Positions 25,614-34,318 of a DNA stretch of 64,000 bases are shown in pieces. A model generated the notes under the pieces. It saw only the letters and a program-made list of their open reading frames with translations, made no database searches and was not told where the DNA came from. Origin of the DNA: Kumtagia sp044326205. Its GTDB lineage: Bacteria; Pseudomonadota; Alphaproteobacteria; Rhizobiales; Rhizobiaceae. Every line of letters starts with the position of its first letter. Positions within the stretch are counted from its first letter, which is position 1. Where the stretch lies: contig NZ_JBIRCY010000042.1 of assembly GCF_044326205.1 (NCBI RefSeq), positions 1 to 64,000 of the forward strand. Reading direction: 5' to 3'. The position numbers and the translations under genes are program-made.

Positions 25614-26723
25614 TCAGGCAGCCTTCGCCTCGACGCGCGGACGCGCGAAAGACAAACCACTGGCGTCGAAGATATGCAGGTCGCCGGGGTCGGCGGAAAG
25701 CCTGAGCGTCGAGCCGCGCTTGATGTCGGCATTGCCGGGCAGCTTCGCCACGATCGGTTCGTTCGGACGGCCGATGTCGAGATAGACCAGTTGCACCTCG
25801 CCAAGCTGCTCGATGTAATCGACCAGGCCCTCGAACAGGAAACTGTCGCCGGCCGCCTGCGAAAGATCCTCCGGGCGCACCCCGAAGCTGATGGTGGAGC
25901 CGACACTCTCGGCGGGCGTCGACACCGGCACGCTGATCTTGCGGCCGAAGACGTCGACCTGCGACGGCAGGCCCGGCTTGCTCAGCGTCGCCGGCAGGAT
26001 GTTCATGGCAGGCGAGCCGATGAACTGGGCGACGAACAGGTTGCCGGGGTGTTTGTAGAGCTCCATCGGTGTGCCGACCTGCTCGATGCGCCCCTCCTTG
26101 AGCACGACGATGCGGTCGGCCAGCGTCATCGCCTCGACCTGGTCGTGGGTAACGTAGATCATCGTCGTGTTCGGCATCGATTCCTTGAGCTTGGCGATCT
26201 CGATGCGGGTGGCGACGCGCAGGGCGGCGTCGAGATTCGACAGCGGCTCGTCGAACAGGAAGACTTTCGGGTTGCGCACGATTGCGCGGCCGATGGCGAC
26301 GCGCTGGCGCTGGCCGCCGGACATCGCCTTGGGCAGGCGGTCGAGCAGCTTGGTCAGTTGCAGGATCTCGGCGGCGTTCTTGACGCGCTTGTCGATCTCC
26401 TCCTTGCTTTCGCGGGCGATGCGCATGGAGAAGGCCATGTTGTCGTAGACGGTCATGTGTGGATAGAGCGCGTAGGACTGGAACACCATGGCGATGCCGC
26501 GCTTCGACGGCGGCACGTCGTTGACGACTTCGCCCGCGATCTTCAGTTCTCCCGAGGTGATCTCCTCCAGTCCAGCTATGGTGCGCAGCAGCGTGGACTT
26601 GCCGCAGCCGGACGGTCCGACGAAGACGATGAACTCGCCGGACTGGATGTCGAGGTCGATGCCGTGAAGCGTGTAGAGGTTGCCGTAAGCCTTCTTGACG
26701 TTCCTGAGGGTGAGATCAGCCAT
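25614..26723 (-). CDS. aglK: Alpha-glucoside ABC transporter ATP-binding protein
   Basis: 369-residue ATPase for alpha-glucoside uptake. Walker A (GPSGCGKST), Q-loop (FQSYALYPHM), signature (MSGGQRQR), Walker B (VFLFDEPLS) and switch His (YVTHDQVEA) are all present, with a C-terminal regulatory domain typical of MalK/UgpC proteins. It is the last gene of the minus-strand aglEFGAK unit. The order is the one known in Sinorhizobium meliloti, which is why I use the symbol. Confidence 0.92.
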   Translation of the reverse strand: MADLTLRNVKKAYGNLYTLHGIDLDIQSGEFIVFVGPSGCGKSTLLRTIAGLEEITSGELKIAGEVVNDVPPSKRGIAMVFQSYALYPHMTVYDNMAFSMRIARESKEEIDKRVKNAAEILQLTKLLDRLPKAMSGGQRQRVAIGRAIVRNPKVFLFDEPLSNLDAALRVATRIEIAKLKESMPNTTMIYVTHDQVEAMTLADRIVVLKEGRIEQVGTPMELYKHPGNLFVAQFIGSPAMNILPATLSKPGLPSQVDVFGRKISVPVSTPAESVGSTISFGVRPEDLSQAAGDSFLFEGLVDYIEQLGEVQLVYLDIGRPNEPIVAKLPGNADIKRGSTLRLSADPGDLHIFDASGLSFARPRVEAKAA

Positions 26724-26753
26724 GTTGTCCTCCCTTGTTTTTCTCCGACGCGA

Positions 26754-28421
26754 TCAGGCCAGACGCCCGAACCACGCCCCATATCCGTCGAGGCGGATCG
26801 CGCCGCCGTCCAACGCACCTGAAAATCCATGCCCGGCGAGCGGCTGCACGATGCGCCCGCCGCCGAGGTCGACCGTTGCCGGTCCTGACCCCAGATTGAA
26901 GGCGCAGACTATCTCCTCGTTGCCGTAGCGGCGGCTGAAGGCGACCGCGTCACCATCGGCGGAGACGAATTCGATCTCGCCCTTGGCGAAGGCCGGATAG
27001 GTCTTTCTGAAGGCCAGGAAGCGCCGGTAGTGTTCGAGCAGCGACGCGGCATCGCCCCTCTGGGTATCGACGGCCAGCCCAAGATGTTCGGCCGGAACGG
27101 GCAGCCACGGTTTTTCCGTCGAGAACCCGCCATTGTTGGCTTTCGAATCCCAAACCATTGGCGTGCGGCAGCCGTCGCGGCCCTTGAATTCCGGCCAGAA
27201 GCGGATGCCGTAGGGGTCCTGCAGATCCTCGAAGGCGAGATCGGCCTCGGTCAGGCCGAGTTCCTCCCCCTGATAGATACAGACCGAGCCCCGCAGCGAC
27301 ATCAGCAGCGCAGAGATCACTTTCAGATAGGCGGTGCGGTCGGCCTCACCCTCGCCCCAGCGAGAGGCGTGGCGCTTCACGTCGTGATTGGAGAAGGCCC
27401 AGCAGGCCCAGCCGTCACTGGCAACGCGGCCGAAATCCTCCAGCACCGTTTTCACTTTCGGCGCGCTGATCTTCTCCGGCGCGAGGAAATCAAAGGCGTA
27501 GCACATCTGAACGCGGTCGCCGCCGCCGGTGTAGTCGGCAACGACCTGCAATCCGCGTTGCGAATCGCCGACCTCGCCGACCGCTGCGGCCGCAGGATAT
27601 TCGTCGAGCAGCGCGCGGAAGCGCCGGAGGAACTCGATATTCTCCGGCCGGCTCTTGTCGTAGATATGGTCCTGGTAGTTGTAGGGATTGACCGAGGGCG
27701 CGGTCTGGTCGTTGCGCTCGGAGGGAGGCAGCGCCGGATTGTCCTCCAGCCCCTGGCTGTGGAAATAGAAGTTGATCGTATCCAGCCGGAACCCGTCGAC
27801 GCCACGTTCCAGCCAGAACCGGGTGACGTCGAGCAACGCGTCCTGGACTTCCCGGTTGTGGAAGTTGAGGTCCGGCTGCTCCGACAGGAAGTTGTGCATA
27901 AAATATTGCTGACGGCGCGTATCCCACGCCCAGGCCGAGCCGCCGAAGATCGACAGCCAGTTGTTGGGCGGCGTGCCGTCCGGTTTTGCATCGGCCCAGA
28001 CATACCAGTCGGCCTTGGGATTGGTGCGGCTGGAGCGGCTTTCCTTGAACCATGGATGCACGTCGGCGGTGTGGGAGATCACCTCGTCCATCATCACCTT
28101 GAGGCCGAGCCGGTGCGCCTCGGCGATCAGCGCGTCGAAATCCGAAAGCGTGCCGAACATCGGGTCGACGTCGCAATAGTCCGACACGTCGTAGCCGAAA
28201 TCCTTCATCGGCGACTTGCAGAACGGCGATATCCAGATCGCGTCCGCGCCGAGGTCGGCGATGTAGGGCAAGCGGCGGATGATACCCCTCAGATCGCCGA
28301 TGCCGTCGCCGTTGGAGTCCTGGTAGCTGCGCGGATAGATCTGGTAGATCACTGCGCCGCGCCACCAGTCGCGGTCCGGCGCGGTCTCGGGCCGCTCGAC
28401 CCTGCGTGCTGCCGATTGCAT
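26754..28421 (-). CDS. aglA: Alpha-glucosidase, GH13
   Basis: 555-residue cytoplasmic hydrolase of imported sucrose, maltose or trehalose-type glucosides. The GH13 regions are clear: DWWRGAVIYQIYPRS at the start, the nucleophile Asp in DGFRLDTINFYFH, the acid/base Glu in AAVGEVGD, and the third carboxylate in FSNHDVKRH. Length and motifs fit the oligo-1,6-glucosidase-like alpha-glucosidases of rhizobial agl loci. It starts 3 bases after the aglG stop, so the genes are translationally close. Confidence 0.93.
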   Translation of the reverse strand: MQSAARRVERPETAPDRDWWRGAVIYQIYPRSYQDSNGDGIGDLRGIIRRLPYIADLGADAIWISPFCKSPMKDFGYDVSDYCDVDPMFGTLSDFDALIAEAHRLGLKVMMDEVISHTADVHPWFKESRSSRTNPKADWYVWADAKPDGTPPNNWLSIFGGSAWAWDTRRQQYFMHNFLSEQPDLNFHNREVQDALLDVTRFWLERGVDGFRLDTINFYFHSQGLEDNPALPPSERNDQTAPSVNPYNYQDHIYDKSRPENIEFLRRFRALLDEYPAAAAVGEVGDSQRGLQVVADYTGGGDRVQMCYAFDFLAPEKISAPKVKTVLEDFGRVASDGWACWAFSNHDVKRHASRWGEGEADRTAYLKVISALLMSLRGSVCIYQGEELGLTEADLAFEDLQDPYGIRFWPEFKGRDGCRTPMVWDSKANNGGFSTEKPWLPVPAEHLGLAVDTQRGDAASLLEHYRRFLAFRKTYPAFAKGEIEFVSADGDAVAFSRRYGNEEIVCAFNLGSGPATVDLGGGRIVQPLAGHGFSGALDGGAIRLDGYGAWFGRLA

Positions 28422-28424
28422 CGA

Positions 28425-29591
28425 TCAACCTCCCTTGACGGAGCCCGCGAGCAGGCCGCGGACGAAATAGCGCTGTAGCGAGAAGAACACGATCAGCGGC
28501 ACGATGATGGTGACGAAGGCCGAGGTCGTGAGGATCTCCCAGTCGCCGCCGCGCGAGCCGAGCAGGGCGTTCAACCTCGCGGTCAGCACAAGCTGGTCGG
28601 CGTCTGTCCGCAGGAAAACCATCGCCACCAGCAGATCGTTCCACACCCACAGGAACTGGAAGATTGCGAAGGAGGCGAGCACCGGGAAGGACAGCGGCAG
28701 CACGATCTTGATAAATATCTCGAAGTCGCTGGCGCCGTCGATGCGGGCCGATTCCATCAGCTCGCGCGGCAGGCCGGCCATGTAGCTCCTGAGCAGATAG
28801 ATGGCGAAGGGCAGGCCGAAGCCGGTATGTGCCAGCCAGATGCCAAGATAGGTCTTGGCCGGAACGCCGAAGAAGGCGCCGACGCCGTTGTAGAGCTTCA
28901 AGAGTGGGATGAGCGACATCTGCAGCGGCACGACGAGCAGGCCGATGATGACGGCGATCAGCAGCGCGCGGCCGGGGAAGCGCATCCAGGCAAGCGCATA
29001 GGCGGCGAAGGCGGCGATCAGGATAGGGATGATGGTCGCCGGGATGGTCACCGTCAGCGAGTTGATGAAGGAGCGGCCGATGCCTTCGGAAAACAGCACC
29101 GTCTCGTAGTTCTCGGTGGTGAAGCGCGGCGGCGCCGAGGAGGCGAAATAGACACGCTGGCCGCGCTCGCCCTCGAAGGCCTTGGGCGATGCCATGACGA
29201 AGCTGCCGTTGGCATTGAGCTGCAGCGTGACGCCGTCGCCGAGATCGGCGGCGGTGCCGGCTTTGTGCTCGGTTGGTGCTGCCGCCTTGGTGCCGAAGGC
29301 GCTGATGTCGCGGGGCGTAGCGTCGCCGAAGATGTTGCCCTCGATGACGAATTTTCCGTCCTTCTCGGTCTGCGCCGAGGCGGCCGGCAGCCGGCCCGCC
29401 TCGGTCTGGCTGGAGCTTGCGAAGGAACTCCACCAGCCCGACGCGATGATCTGGTCCTTGTCACGCAGCGACGAGACGAGGATGCCGAGCGTCGGGATCG
29501 TCCAGACGACGACGAAGAAGAGCACGGCGATGTGGACGCCGAAGCGGCCGAAGAAGGATTTGCCGGCCGATTTGCCGCTAGCCTGCGCCAT
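28425..29591 (-). CDS. aglG: Alpha-glucoside ABC transporter permease AglG
   Basis: 388-residue MalG-type permease. TM1 (VHIAVLFFVVVWTIPTLGILVSSL) is followed by an unusually long periplasmic insert of some 120 residues, a known feature of the AglG type. The EAA loop is ELMESARIDGASDFEIFIKIVLPLS. The start ATG at 29591 has GGGAGG upstream, and this start region lies inside one arm of a long inverted repeat (29591-29864). Upstream is aglF, downstream aglA. Confidence 0.92.
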   Translation of the reverse strand: MAQASGKSAGKSFFGRFGVHIAVLFFVVVWTIPTLGILVSSLRDKDQIIASGWWSSFASSSQTEAGRLPAASAQTEKDGKFVIEGNIFGDATPRDISAFGTKAAAPTEHKAGTAADLGDGVTLQLNANGSFVMASPKAFEGERGQRVYFASSAPPRFTTENYETVLFSEGIGRSFINSLTVTIPATIIPILIAAFAAYALAWMRFPGRALLIAVIIGLLVVPLQMSLIPLLKLYNGVGAFFGVPAKTYLGIWLAHTGFGLPFAIYLLRSYMAGLPRELMESARIDGASDFEIFIKIVLPLSFPVLASFAIFQFLWVWNDLLVAMVFLRTDADQLVLTARLNALLGSRGGDWEILTTSAFVTIIVPLIVFFSLQRYFVRGLLAGSVKGG

Positions 29592-29864
29592 CAGACCATG
29601 ACCTCCCTATCTGAACCCGTTCTGCCGGTGGGAATTTGTTCCAAGGTCGAGGGCTTCGCCGAGGGTCGTGGTGGCGCCACGACCGAGTCGAAGACCGAAG
29701 GATTTGGGGCAAATTCACCCGGCCCCACGGGTTTCCGGGCGGCGGGCGCCCACTTTGTCGGCTCGCATGGCCGATGTCCCATATCGGCCTGTGCGACCCT
29801 CCGCGTGGGTCGCCTCGCCGTCCGAGAAACAGAACTGGTTCCAGATAGGGAGGTCATGGTCTCA
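29591..29864. repeat. Long inverted repeat filling the aglF-aglG gap
   Basis: The 270-base gap between aglF and aglG is bounded by inverted copies of about 27-37 bases: the left arm begins at 29591 (GACCATGACCTCCCTATCTG core) and the right arm ends at 29864 (mirror of the same core). The left arm contains the aglG ribosome binding site and start region, so that site is duplicated in inverted orientation beside the aglF stop. The interior shows no convincing gene. It resembles a small non-autonomous terminal-inverted-repeat element or an inverted duplication. No target duplication is obvious. Confidence 0.75.
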
Positions 29865-30875
29865 GTGCCCTCCCGTTTCCTTGTTCGCCTGGCGGATGTT
29901 CCAGATCATGATCGGCAGCACGGCGATCATGATGATGATCGCAATCGTGGCGCCGCGGCCGAAATCGCCGCCGCCGCGGAACATCCAGTCGAACATCAGG
30001 TTGGCCAGAACCTGGCTGTTCCACTGACCGTTGGTCATGGTCAGCACGATGTCGAAGACCTTCAGCACCAGGATGGTGATGGTGGTCCAGACCACCATGA
30101 TGGTGCCCCAGATCTGCGGGATCATGATCTTCCAGAAGATCTGGAACGGCGTGGCGCCGTCGATGACCGCGGCTTCGATCGTCTCTTCCGGAATGCCGCG
30201 CAGCGCGGAGGACAGGATGACCATGGCGAAGCCGGTCTGGATCCAGATCAGGATGATCATCAGGAAGAAGTTGTTCCAGAAGGGCAGCGATATCCAGACC
30301 TGAGGCTCGCCGCCGAGGCCCTGGATGATGGCGTTGAGGATGCCGATCTGCGTCTGGCCTTCACCCTTGTACTCGTAGACGAACTTCCAGATGACGCTGG
30401 CGCCGACGAAGGAGATGGCGAGCGGCAGGAAGATCAGGCTCTTGGCGATCGTGCCCCACCATATCTTGTCGGTGAGCACCGCGATCACCAGCCCGAGGAA
30501 GGTGCAGGCAGCAGGCACGACGATCAGCCACCACAGATTGTTGACGATCGAATTCAGGAACTCGCGGTCGCCGAACGCCCATGCGTAGTTGGCGAAGCCG
30601 ACGAAATGGTCGTCGCCCTTGTCGCGGAACGACAGGATCAGCGTCGCGACCACCGGATAGATCAGGTAGATCGTCATGATGATCAGCGCCGGCCCGATGA
30701 ACAGCCAGGGCCGGATCACACCCTGCCGTCGCAGATTGTCGATCGCCGCAGCGCCACTGACCCCACGCGACGGGAAGACCAGGTCGAGGGCTTTGTTGGC
30801 GCCCCAGAAATAGGCGACGCAACCGCCGACGCCGATGATGATGACCAGAATTGCCGAGAACAACTGGGTAGCCAT
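29862..30875 (-). CDS. aglF: Alpha-glucoside ABC transporter permease AglF
   Basis: 337-residue MalF-type permease, starting at the ATG at 30875 with GGGAGGAATCC upstream. TM1 is LFSAILVIIIGVGGCVAYFWGA, and six or seven further helices follow. The EAA docking loop reads EETIEAAVIDGATPFQIFWKIMIP. It is separated from aglE upstream by 284 bases of palindromic repeat and from aglG downstream by a 270-base inverted repeat, unusually large gaps for one operon. Confidence 0.92.
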   Translation of the reverse strand: MATQLFSAILVIIIGVGGCVAYFWGANKALDLVFPSRGVSGAAAIDNLRRQGVIRPWLFIGPALIIMTIYLIYPVVATLILSFRDKGDDHFVGFANYAWAFGDREFLNSIVNNLWWLIVVPAACTFLGLVIAVLTDKIWWGTIAKSLIFLPLAISFVGASVIWKFVYEYKGEGQTQIGILNAIIQGLGGEPQVWISLPFWNNFFLMIILIWIQTGFAMVILSSALRGIPEETIEAAVIDGATPFQIFWKIMIPQIWGTIMVVWTTITILVLKVFDIVLTMTNGQWNSQVLANLMFDWMFRGGGDFGRGATIAIIIMIAVLPIMIWNIRQANKETGGH

Positions 30876-30959
30876 GGATTCCTCCCCTCTATGAGGACCG
30901 ATGCCTTTAGCTTTGCTCGCGTGCTCGAACGCCGGAAACCGGCGGATGCCGATGGAGCC

Positions 30960-31150
30960 GGCAGGCGGACGTTGCCCCTCGCCCGCCTGCCGACGCCCCC
31001 TACCCACATGGAGAGGGCGGAAGTTGTGCCGGCCTTCGCCACCCGCAAGGTTTGGCGACAGGCCAAAGGGCTTGCGGAAGCCCTCTCCCTCCTACGGGAA
31101 GAGGGCGGCCGGTAAGGGCAGCGATGCCGGGCGGGCAGGCGCTGCCATTG
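30960..31150. repeat. Palindromic repeat mosaic between aglE and aglF
   Basis: The 284-base gap 30876-31159 has no gene. It contains several hairpins, for example GCAGGCG...CGCCTGC near 30961-30990, GCCCTCTCCC...GGAAGAGGGC at 31080-31106 and GGCAGCG...CGCTGCC at 31117-31146. This lies just 3' of the binding-protein gene, where stable stems commonly protect the binding-protein mRNA so that it outnumbers the permeases (inference). Confidence 0.6.
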
Positions 31151-31159
31151 AGCGGAGGT

Positions 31160-32515
31160 CTACTTAATGGCGTCCCAGCTCTTCTGGATGTCGCCCGCCA
31201 CGTCGGCCGCCGGCTTGCCGCCGACGAGATCGATCATACCGGTCCAGAAGGCGCCGGCGCCGATCTTGCCGGGCATCAGGTCTGACCCGTCGAAGCGGAA
31301 AGTCGTGGCGTTCACCAGGATCTCGCCTTGCTTCTTCAGCGCGTCGTTGGCGTAAGCTTCCGGGTTGGCCGACTTGAGCGGGGTGAGAAGACCCGACTGT
31401 GCCATCCAGATCTCGTGCGCCAGCGGCATCTCGATGAACTTGATGAACGCGCGCGCGGCCTTGGAGTCCTTGGTGATGGTGAAGAATGTGCCGCCGCCCA
31501 GCACGGGCTTGCCGAGGTCAGGCTTGGCGGCCATCGGCGGCAGATAGAAGAAGTCCGCGTCCTCACCGAGTTTCGTACCCTCCGGGAAGAAGGAGGAGAT
31601 GAAGGACGCCTGGCGGTGCATGTAGCACTTCGGCGGGATGCCGAAGAGGCCTTTCGGGCTGTCCCGGAAGTCGGTGGCCGCGACCGCGGCCTTGCCGCCG
31701 TCGACATATTTGTCGTTGGTGGCGATGTCGGCGAATATCTGCATGGCGCCGACGACCGCCGGATCGTTGAATGGAATCTCGTTCTTCGTCCACTTGTCAT
31801 AGACGTCCGGCGACTGGGTGCGCAGCATGATGTCCTCGACCCAGTCGGTCGCTGGCCAGCCGGTCGCGCCGCCGGAGCCGAGGCCGATGCACCACGGAAC
31901 GCCGCCATCCTCGACGATCTTGTCCGACAGTTTCATCATGTCTTCCCAGGTCGTCGGCACCTCGTAGCCGGCTTCCTCGAAATTCTCCGGAACGTACCAG
32001 ACAAGAGACTTCAGGTCGGCCTTGTAGGGGAAGCCAAAGAACTTCTCGGTCCCGTCCTTGTCCTTGTAGGTGCCGAGCGCGGCCCACGATTCGCCGGCGC
32101 CATAATTGTCCTTGACGAACTGCGCGTCGCTGGCATCGAGTGGCGTCAAAAGACCTTTCGAGGCGAGATCCTGGATCAGGCCCGGCTGCGGCAGGATCGC
32201 TATGTTGGGCGGGCTGCCGGCCTGGGTGTCGATGACGATCTGCTGCTCGTAGTTTTCCGACGAGGAATAGTTGATCTCTGCGCCGGTCGCCTCGGTGAAA
32301 TAGGCCAGCACGGTGCGGACGAGCGCCTCGTCCTCGCCGCGCCACGGTCCGAAGATCGTCAGCGTCTCGCCCTTCAGATCGACCTTCTTGAGGTCATCGA
32401 AATTGGACCATGTGAAACGAGCGTCCTCGCCGGGCGCGAATTTCAGTTCGGCCGCCGCCGGCCAGCTCAATACGAGCGCCGTAAGAGCGACGCCGAGAAA
32501 CAGACTTTTCCTCAT
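31160..32515 (-). CDS. aglE: Alpha-glucoside-binding periplasmic protein AglE
   Basis: 451-residue solute-binding protein. A signal peptide (MRKSLFLGVALTALVLSWPAAA) precedes ELKFAPGEDARFTWSNFDDL, typical of AglE. The ATG at 32515 has AGGGAGG 4-10 bases upstream on its strand. First gene of aglEFGAK, divergent from the LacI regulator. The mature protein has a cysteine pair (PWCIG and PKCYM) as in other AglE proteins. Confidence 0.93.
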   Translation of the reverse strand: MRKSLFLGVALTALVLSWPAAAELKFAPGEDARFTWSNFDDLKKVDLKGETLTIFGPWRGEDEALVRTVLAYFTEATGAEINYSSSENYEQQIVIDTQAGSPPNIAILPQPGLIQDLASKGLLTPLDASDAQFVKDNYGAGESWAALGTYKDKDGTEKFFGFPYKADLKSLVWYVPENFEEAGYEVPTTWEDMMKLSDKIVEDGGVPWCIGLGSGGATGWPATDWVEDIMLRTQSPDVYDKWTKNEIPFNDPAVVGAMQIFADIATNDKYVDGGKAAVAATDFRDSPKGLFGIPPKCYMHRQASFISSFFPEGTKLGEDADFFYLPPMAAKPDLGKPVLGGGTFFTITKDSKAARAFIKFIEMPLAHEIWMAQSGLLTPLKSANPEAYANDALKKQGEILVNATTFRFDGSDLMPGKIGAGAFWTGMIDLVGGKPAADVAGDIQKSWDAIK

Positions 32516-32641
32516 CGGATTTCCTCCCTTTGGATTCTGCTGGTGGACGGAACCTCCATTCCATCCCGCCGACGCTACCCTGAACCCGTCCGCAACCTGA
32601 GTCCACACGCATCCTCGCGACAACCCGATCCGAACCGATTT

Positions 32642-32655
32642 CCAAAGCGCTTTGG
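32642..32655. promoter_or_regulatory. AglR operator candidate O1
   Basis: CCAAAGCGCTTTGG, a perfect 14-base palindrome with the central GCGC of LacI-family sites. It lies 127 bases upstream of aglE and shares AAAGCGCTTT with a second site at 32853-32866. Confidence 0.75.
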
Positions 32656-32852
32656 CTATCTACCATCTACTTGTCAAACCGCATCGAAGTCAAGCCTCTT
32701 CCGTCACTAATCGATTTAAATCTAAATTTTTCGCGATGCAGCACGATTTTCCTGCGCCGCAATGTGGTTTTCGGCTTCAAATGGGGATGTATCCATGCCT
32801 ACTGTACCCGTTGCGGTCTGTCTCAAGCGTGAGGGTGAGGAAGGCGGCATTT

Positions 32853-32866
32853 TTAAAGCGCTTTGA
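32853..32866. promoter_or_regulatory. AglR operator candidate O2
   Basis: TTAAAGCGCTTTGA contains the same AAAGCGCTTT palindrome as the site at 32642. It ends 13 bases before the aglR ATG, so it probably gives autoregulation. The two centres are 211 bases apart, about 20 helical turns. Between them are AT-rich sequences (32705-32735) likely to hold the promoters. Confidence 0.72.
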
Positions 32867-32879
32867 AGAAATATCGACC

Positions 32880-33902
32880 ATGAACCTGAAGCAGCTCGCC
32901 CGCATGCTCGACCTGTCGCAGACGACGGTAAGCCGCGCCCTCAACGGCTATCCCGAGGTCAACGAGGAGACGCGCCGCCGCGTCATGGACGCCGCCAAGC
33001 GGCATGGCTACCGGCCCAACCCGAGCGCGAGAAGGCTGGCCACCGGCAAGGCCGGCATGATCGGCTATGTGCTGCCAACCGGATCGAACGTCGATATCGA
33101 CCCGCATTTCGTCGAGTTCCTGTCCGGCCTGGGCGACTATGCGCGCTCGCACGAGCTCGACCTCGTGCTCAGCCCGGCCGAGGCCGGCGACGAGGAGACG
33201 ACCTATCGCCGCGTCGCGGCCAACAAGCAGGTCGATGCCGTCTACGTGTCTTCGCCCAAGCCACAGGACCGGCGCATAACACTGCTCCGCCAGCTCGGCC
33301 TGCCCTTCCTGGTACATGGCCGCTCCGAAGGGCTGGACTTTCCATACCCGCATCTCGACATCGACAATGAAGGGGCGTTTCACGAGGCCGGCCGCCTGCT
33401 GGTGCAGCTCGGTCATCGGCGGATCGGGCTGATCAATGGCGACGACCGCGAGACTTTTGCGATCTTCCGCGAGAGGGGCCTGCGGCGGGCGCTGGCGGCT
33501 TCCGGCATCGAGCTTATGCCCACCATGATCCGCTCCGTCGTGATGACAGAGGAAAACGGCTATCGCGCCGCCCGCAGCCTGCTCGGACAGGAAGCGGCGC
33601 CCACCGCCATTTTGTGTTCAAGCCTGATCATGTCACTGGGGGTCGTCCGCGCGCTTCGCGACCTTGGCCTTTCGGTGCCGAAGGACGTTTCGCTGGTCGC
33701 CCATGACGACGTCTTTCCCTGGCTGAAACCGGAGAATTTTCCCGTACCGCTTTCCACCACGCGGTCGTCCATCCGGCTCGCCGGCGCCCGCATCGCCGAA
33801 CGTCTCGCCGCCCGCATTTCGGGACTGGAGGACGATCCCCGCGGCGAGGTGTGGCCTGTCGATCTGGTGGTCAGGGGCTCGGTTGCCGGCGCCCCGGTCT
33901 GA
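32880..33902 (+). CDS. aglR: LacI family regulator of the alpha-glucoside operon
   Basis: 340-residue repressor with helix-turn-helix LKQLARMLDLSQTTVSRALNG at the very N-terminus, hinge RPNPSARRLATGKAG and a sugar-binding core. The ATG at 32880 is preferred over upstream starts because LacI proteins begin directly with the helix. It is divergent from aglE, with two AAAGCGCTTT palindromes between them, matching the aglR-aglEFGAK arrangement of S. meliloti. Confidence 0.92.
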   Translation: MNLKQLARMLDLSQTTVSRALNGYPEVNEETRRRVMDAAKRHGYRPNPSARRLATGKAGMIGYVLPTGSNVDIDPHFVEFLSGLGDYARSHELDLVLSPAEAGDEETTYRRVAANKQVDAVYVSSPKPQDRRITLLRQLGLPFLVHGRSEGLDFPYPHLDIDNEGAFHEAGRLLVQLGHRRIGLINGDDRETFAIFRERGLRRALAASGIELMPTMIRSVVMTEENGYRAARSLLGQEAAPTAILCSSLIMSLGVVRALRDLGLSVPKDVSLVAHDDVFPWLKPENFPVPLSTTRSSIRLAGARIAERLAARISGLEDDPRGEVWPVDLVVRGSVAGAPV

Positions 33903-33908
33903 CGACTA

Positions 33909-34214
33909 TCAGTGGTGGGCGGCGACCAGCGAGGACGGGACGCGAGCTGCGGCCGCCGGATCGGGCGCAAAGGTCCGCGCTCCGAGGATTCCGGTAATCC
34001 TCGCAAAACTCTCAAACGCCTTGCGGGCATCCTCGGCCCTCACGGCGCCGGCAAGTGCGGCCTCGCAGCTTTTCATCGCACAGGCATAAACCGGGCCTCG
34101 CCTCGCGCCGGGCCAGTCGCGCAGGAAGGTTACCGCATTCTGAAGAGAGTCGATTTCAACCGGTGTGCCATCGATATTCAATCTCAGAGGCACACGAAAC
34201 AGGATCGCGTCCAT
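33909..34214 (-). CDS. DUF982 domain protein
   Basis: 101 residues (ATG at 34214). The segment IDSLQNAVTFLRDWPGARRGPVYACAMKSCEAALAGAVRAEDARKAF fits the DUF982 pattern (reaA..L..WP...G..y..A...C..AL.G....e.AR.AF), a small family found mostly in Rhizobiales in many copies. Function unknown. It ends 6 bases from the aglR stop on the other strand, and no operon partner is seen. Confidence 0.8.
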   Translation of the reverse strand: MDAILFRVPLRLNIDGTPVEIDSLQNAVTFLRDWPGARRGPVYACAMKSCEAALAGAVRAEDARKAFESFARITGILGARTFAPDPAAAARVPSSLVAAHH

Positions 34215-34318
34215 GCCGTTCCTCCACGGATTCAAGGGGGAGTCTGGTGTTCAATGCACTAAAGTAGCAAAGGTTCCATAACATCGCAGAAAATTCAGCG
34301 GACGAACAGATCGATTGT

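Noticed and set aside
29591..29857. 88-codon minus-strand ORF inside the aglF-aglG inverted repeat
   Set aside because: Falls inside a repeat with no recognised domain and uses duplicated start-signal sequence.
28827..31115. 762-codon plus-strand ORF across aglG, the repeat gap and aglF
   Set aside because: Antisense shadow of two recognised permease genes; low-complexity Arg/Asp/His-rich composition.
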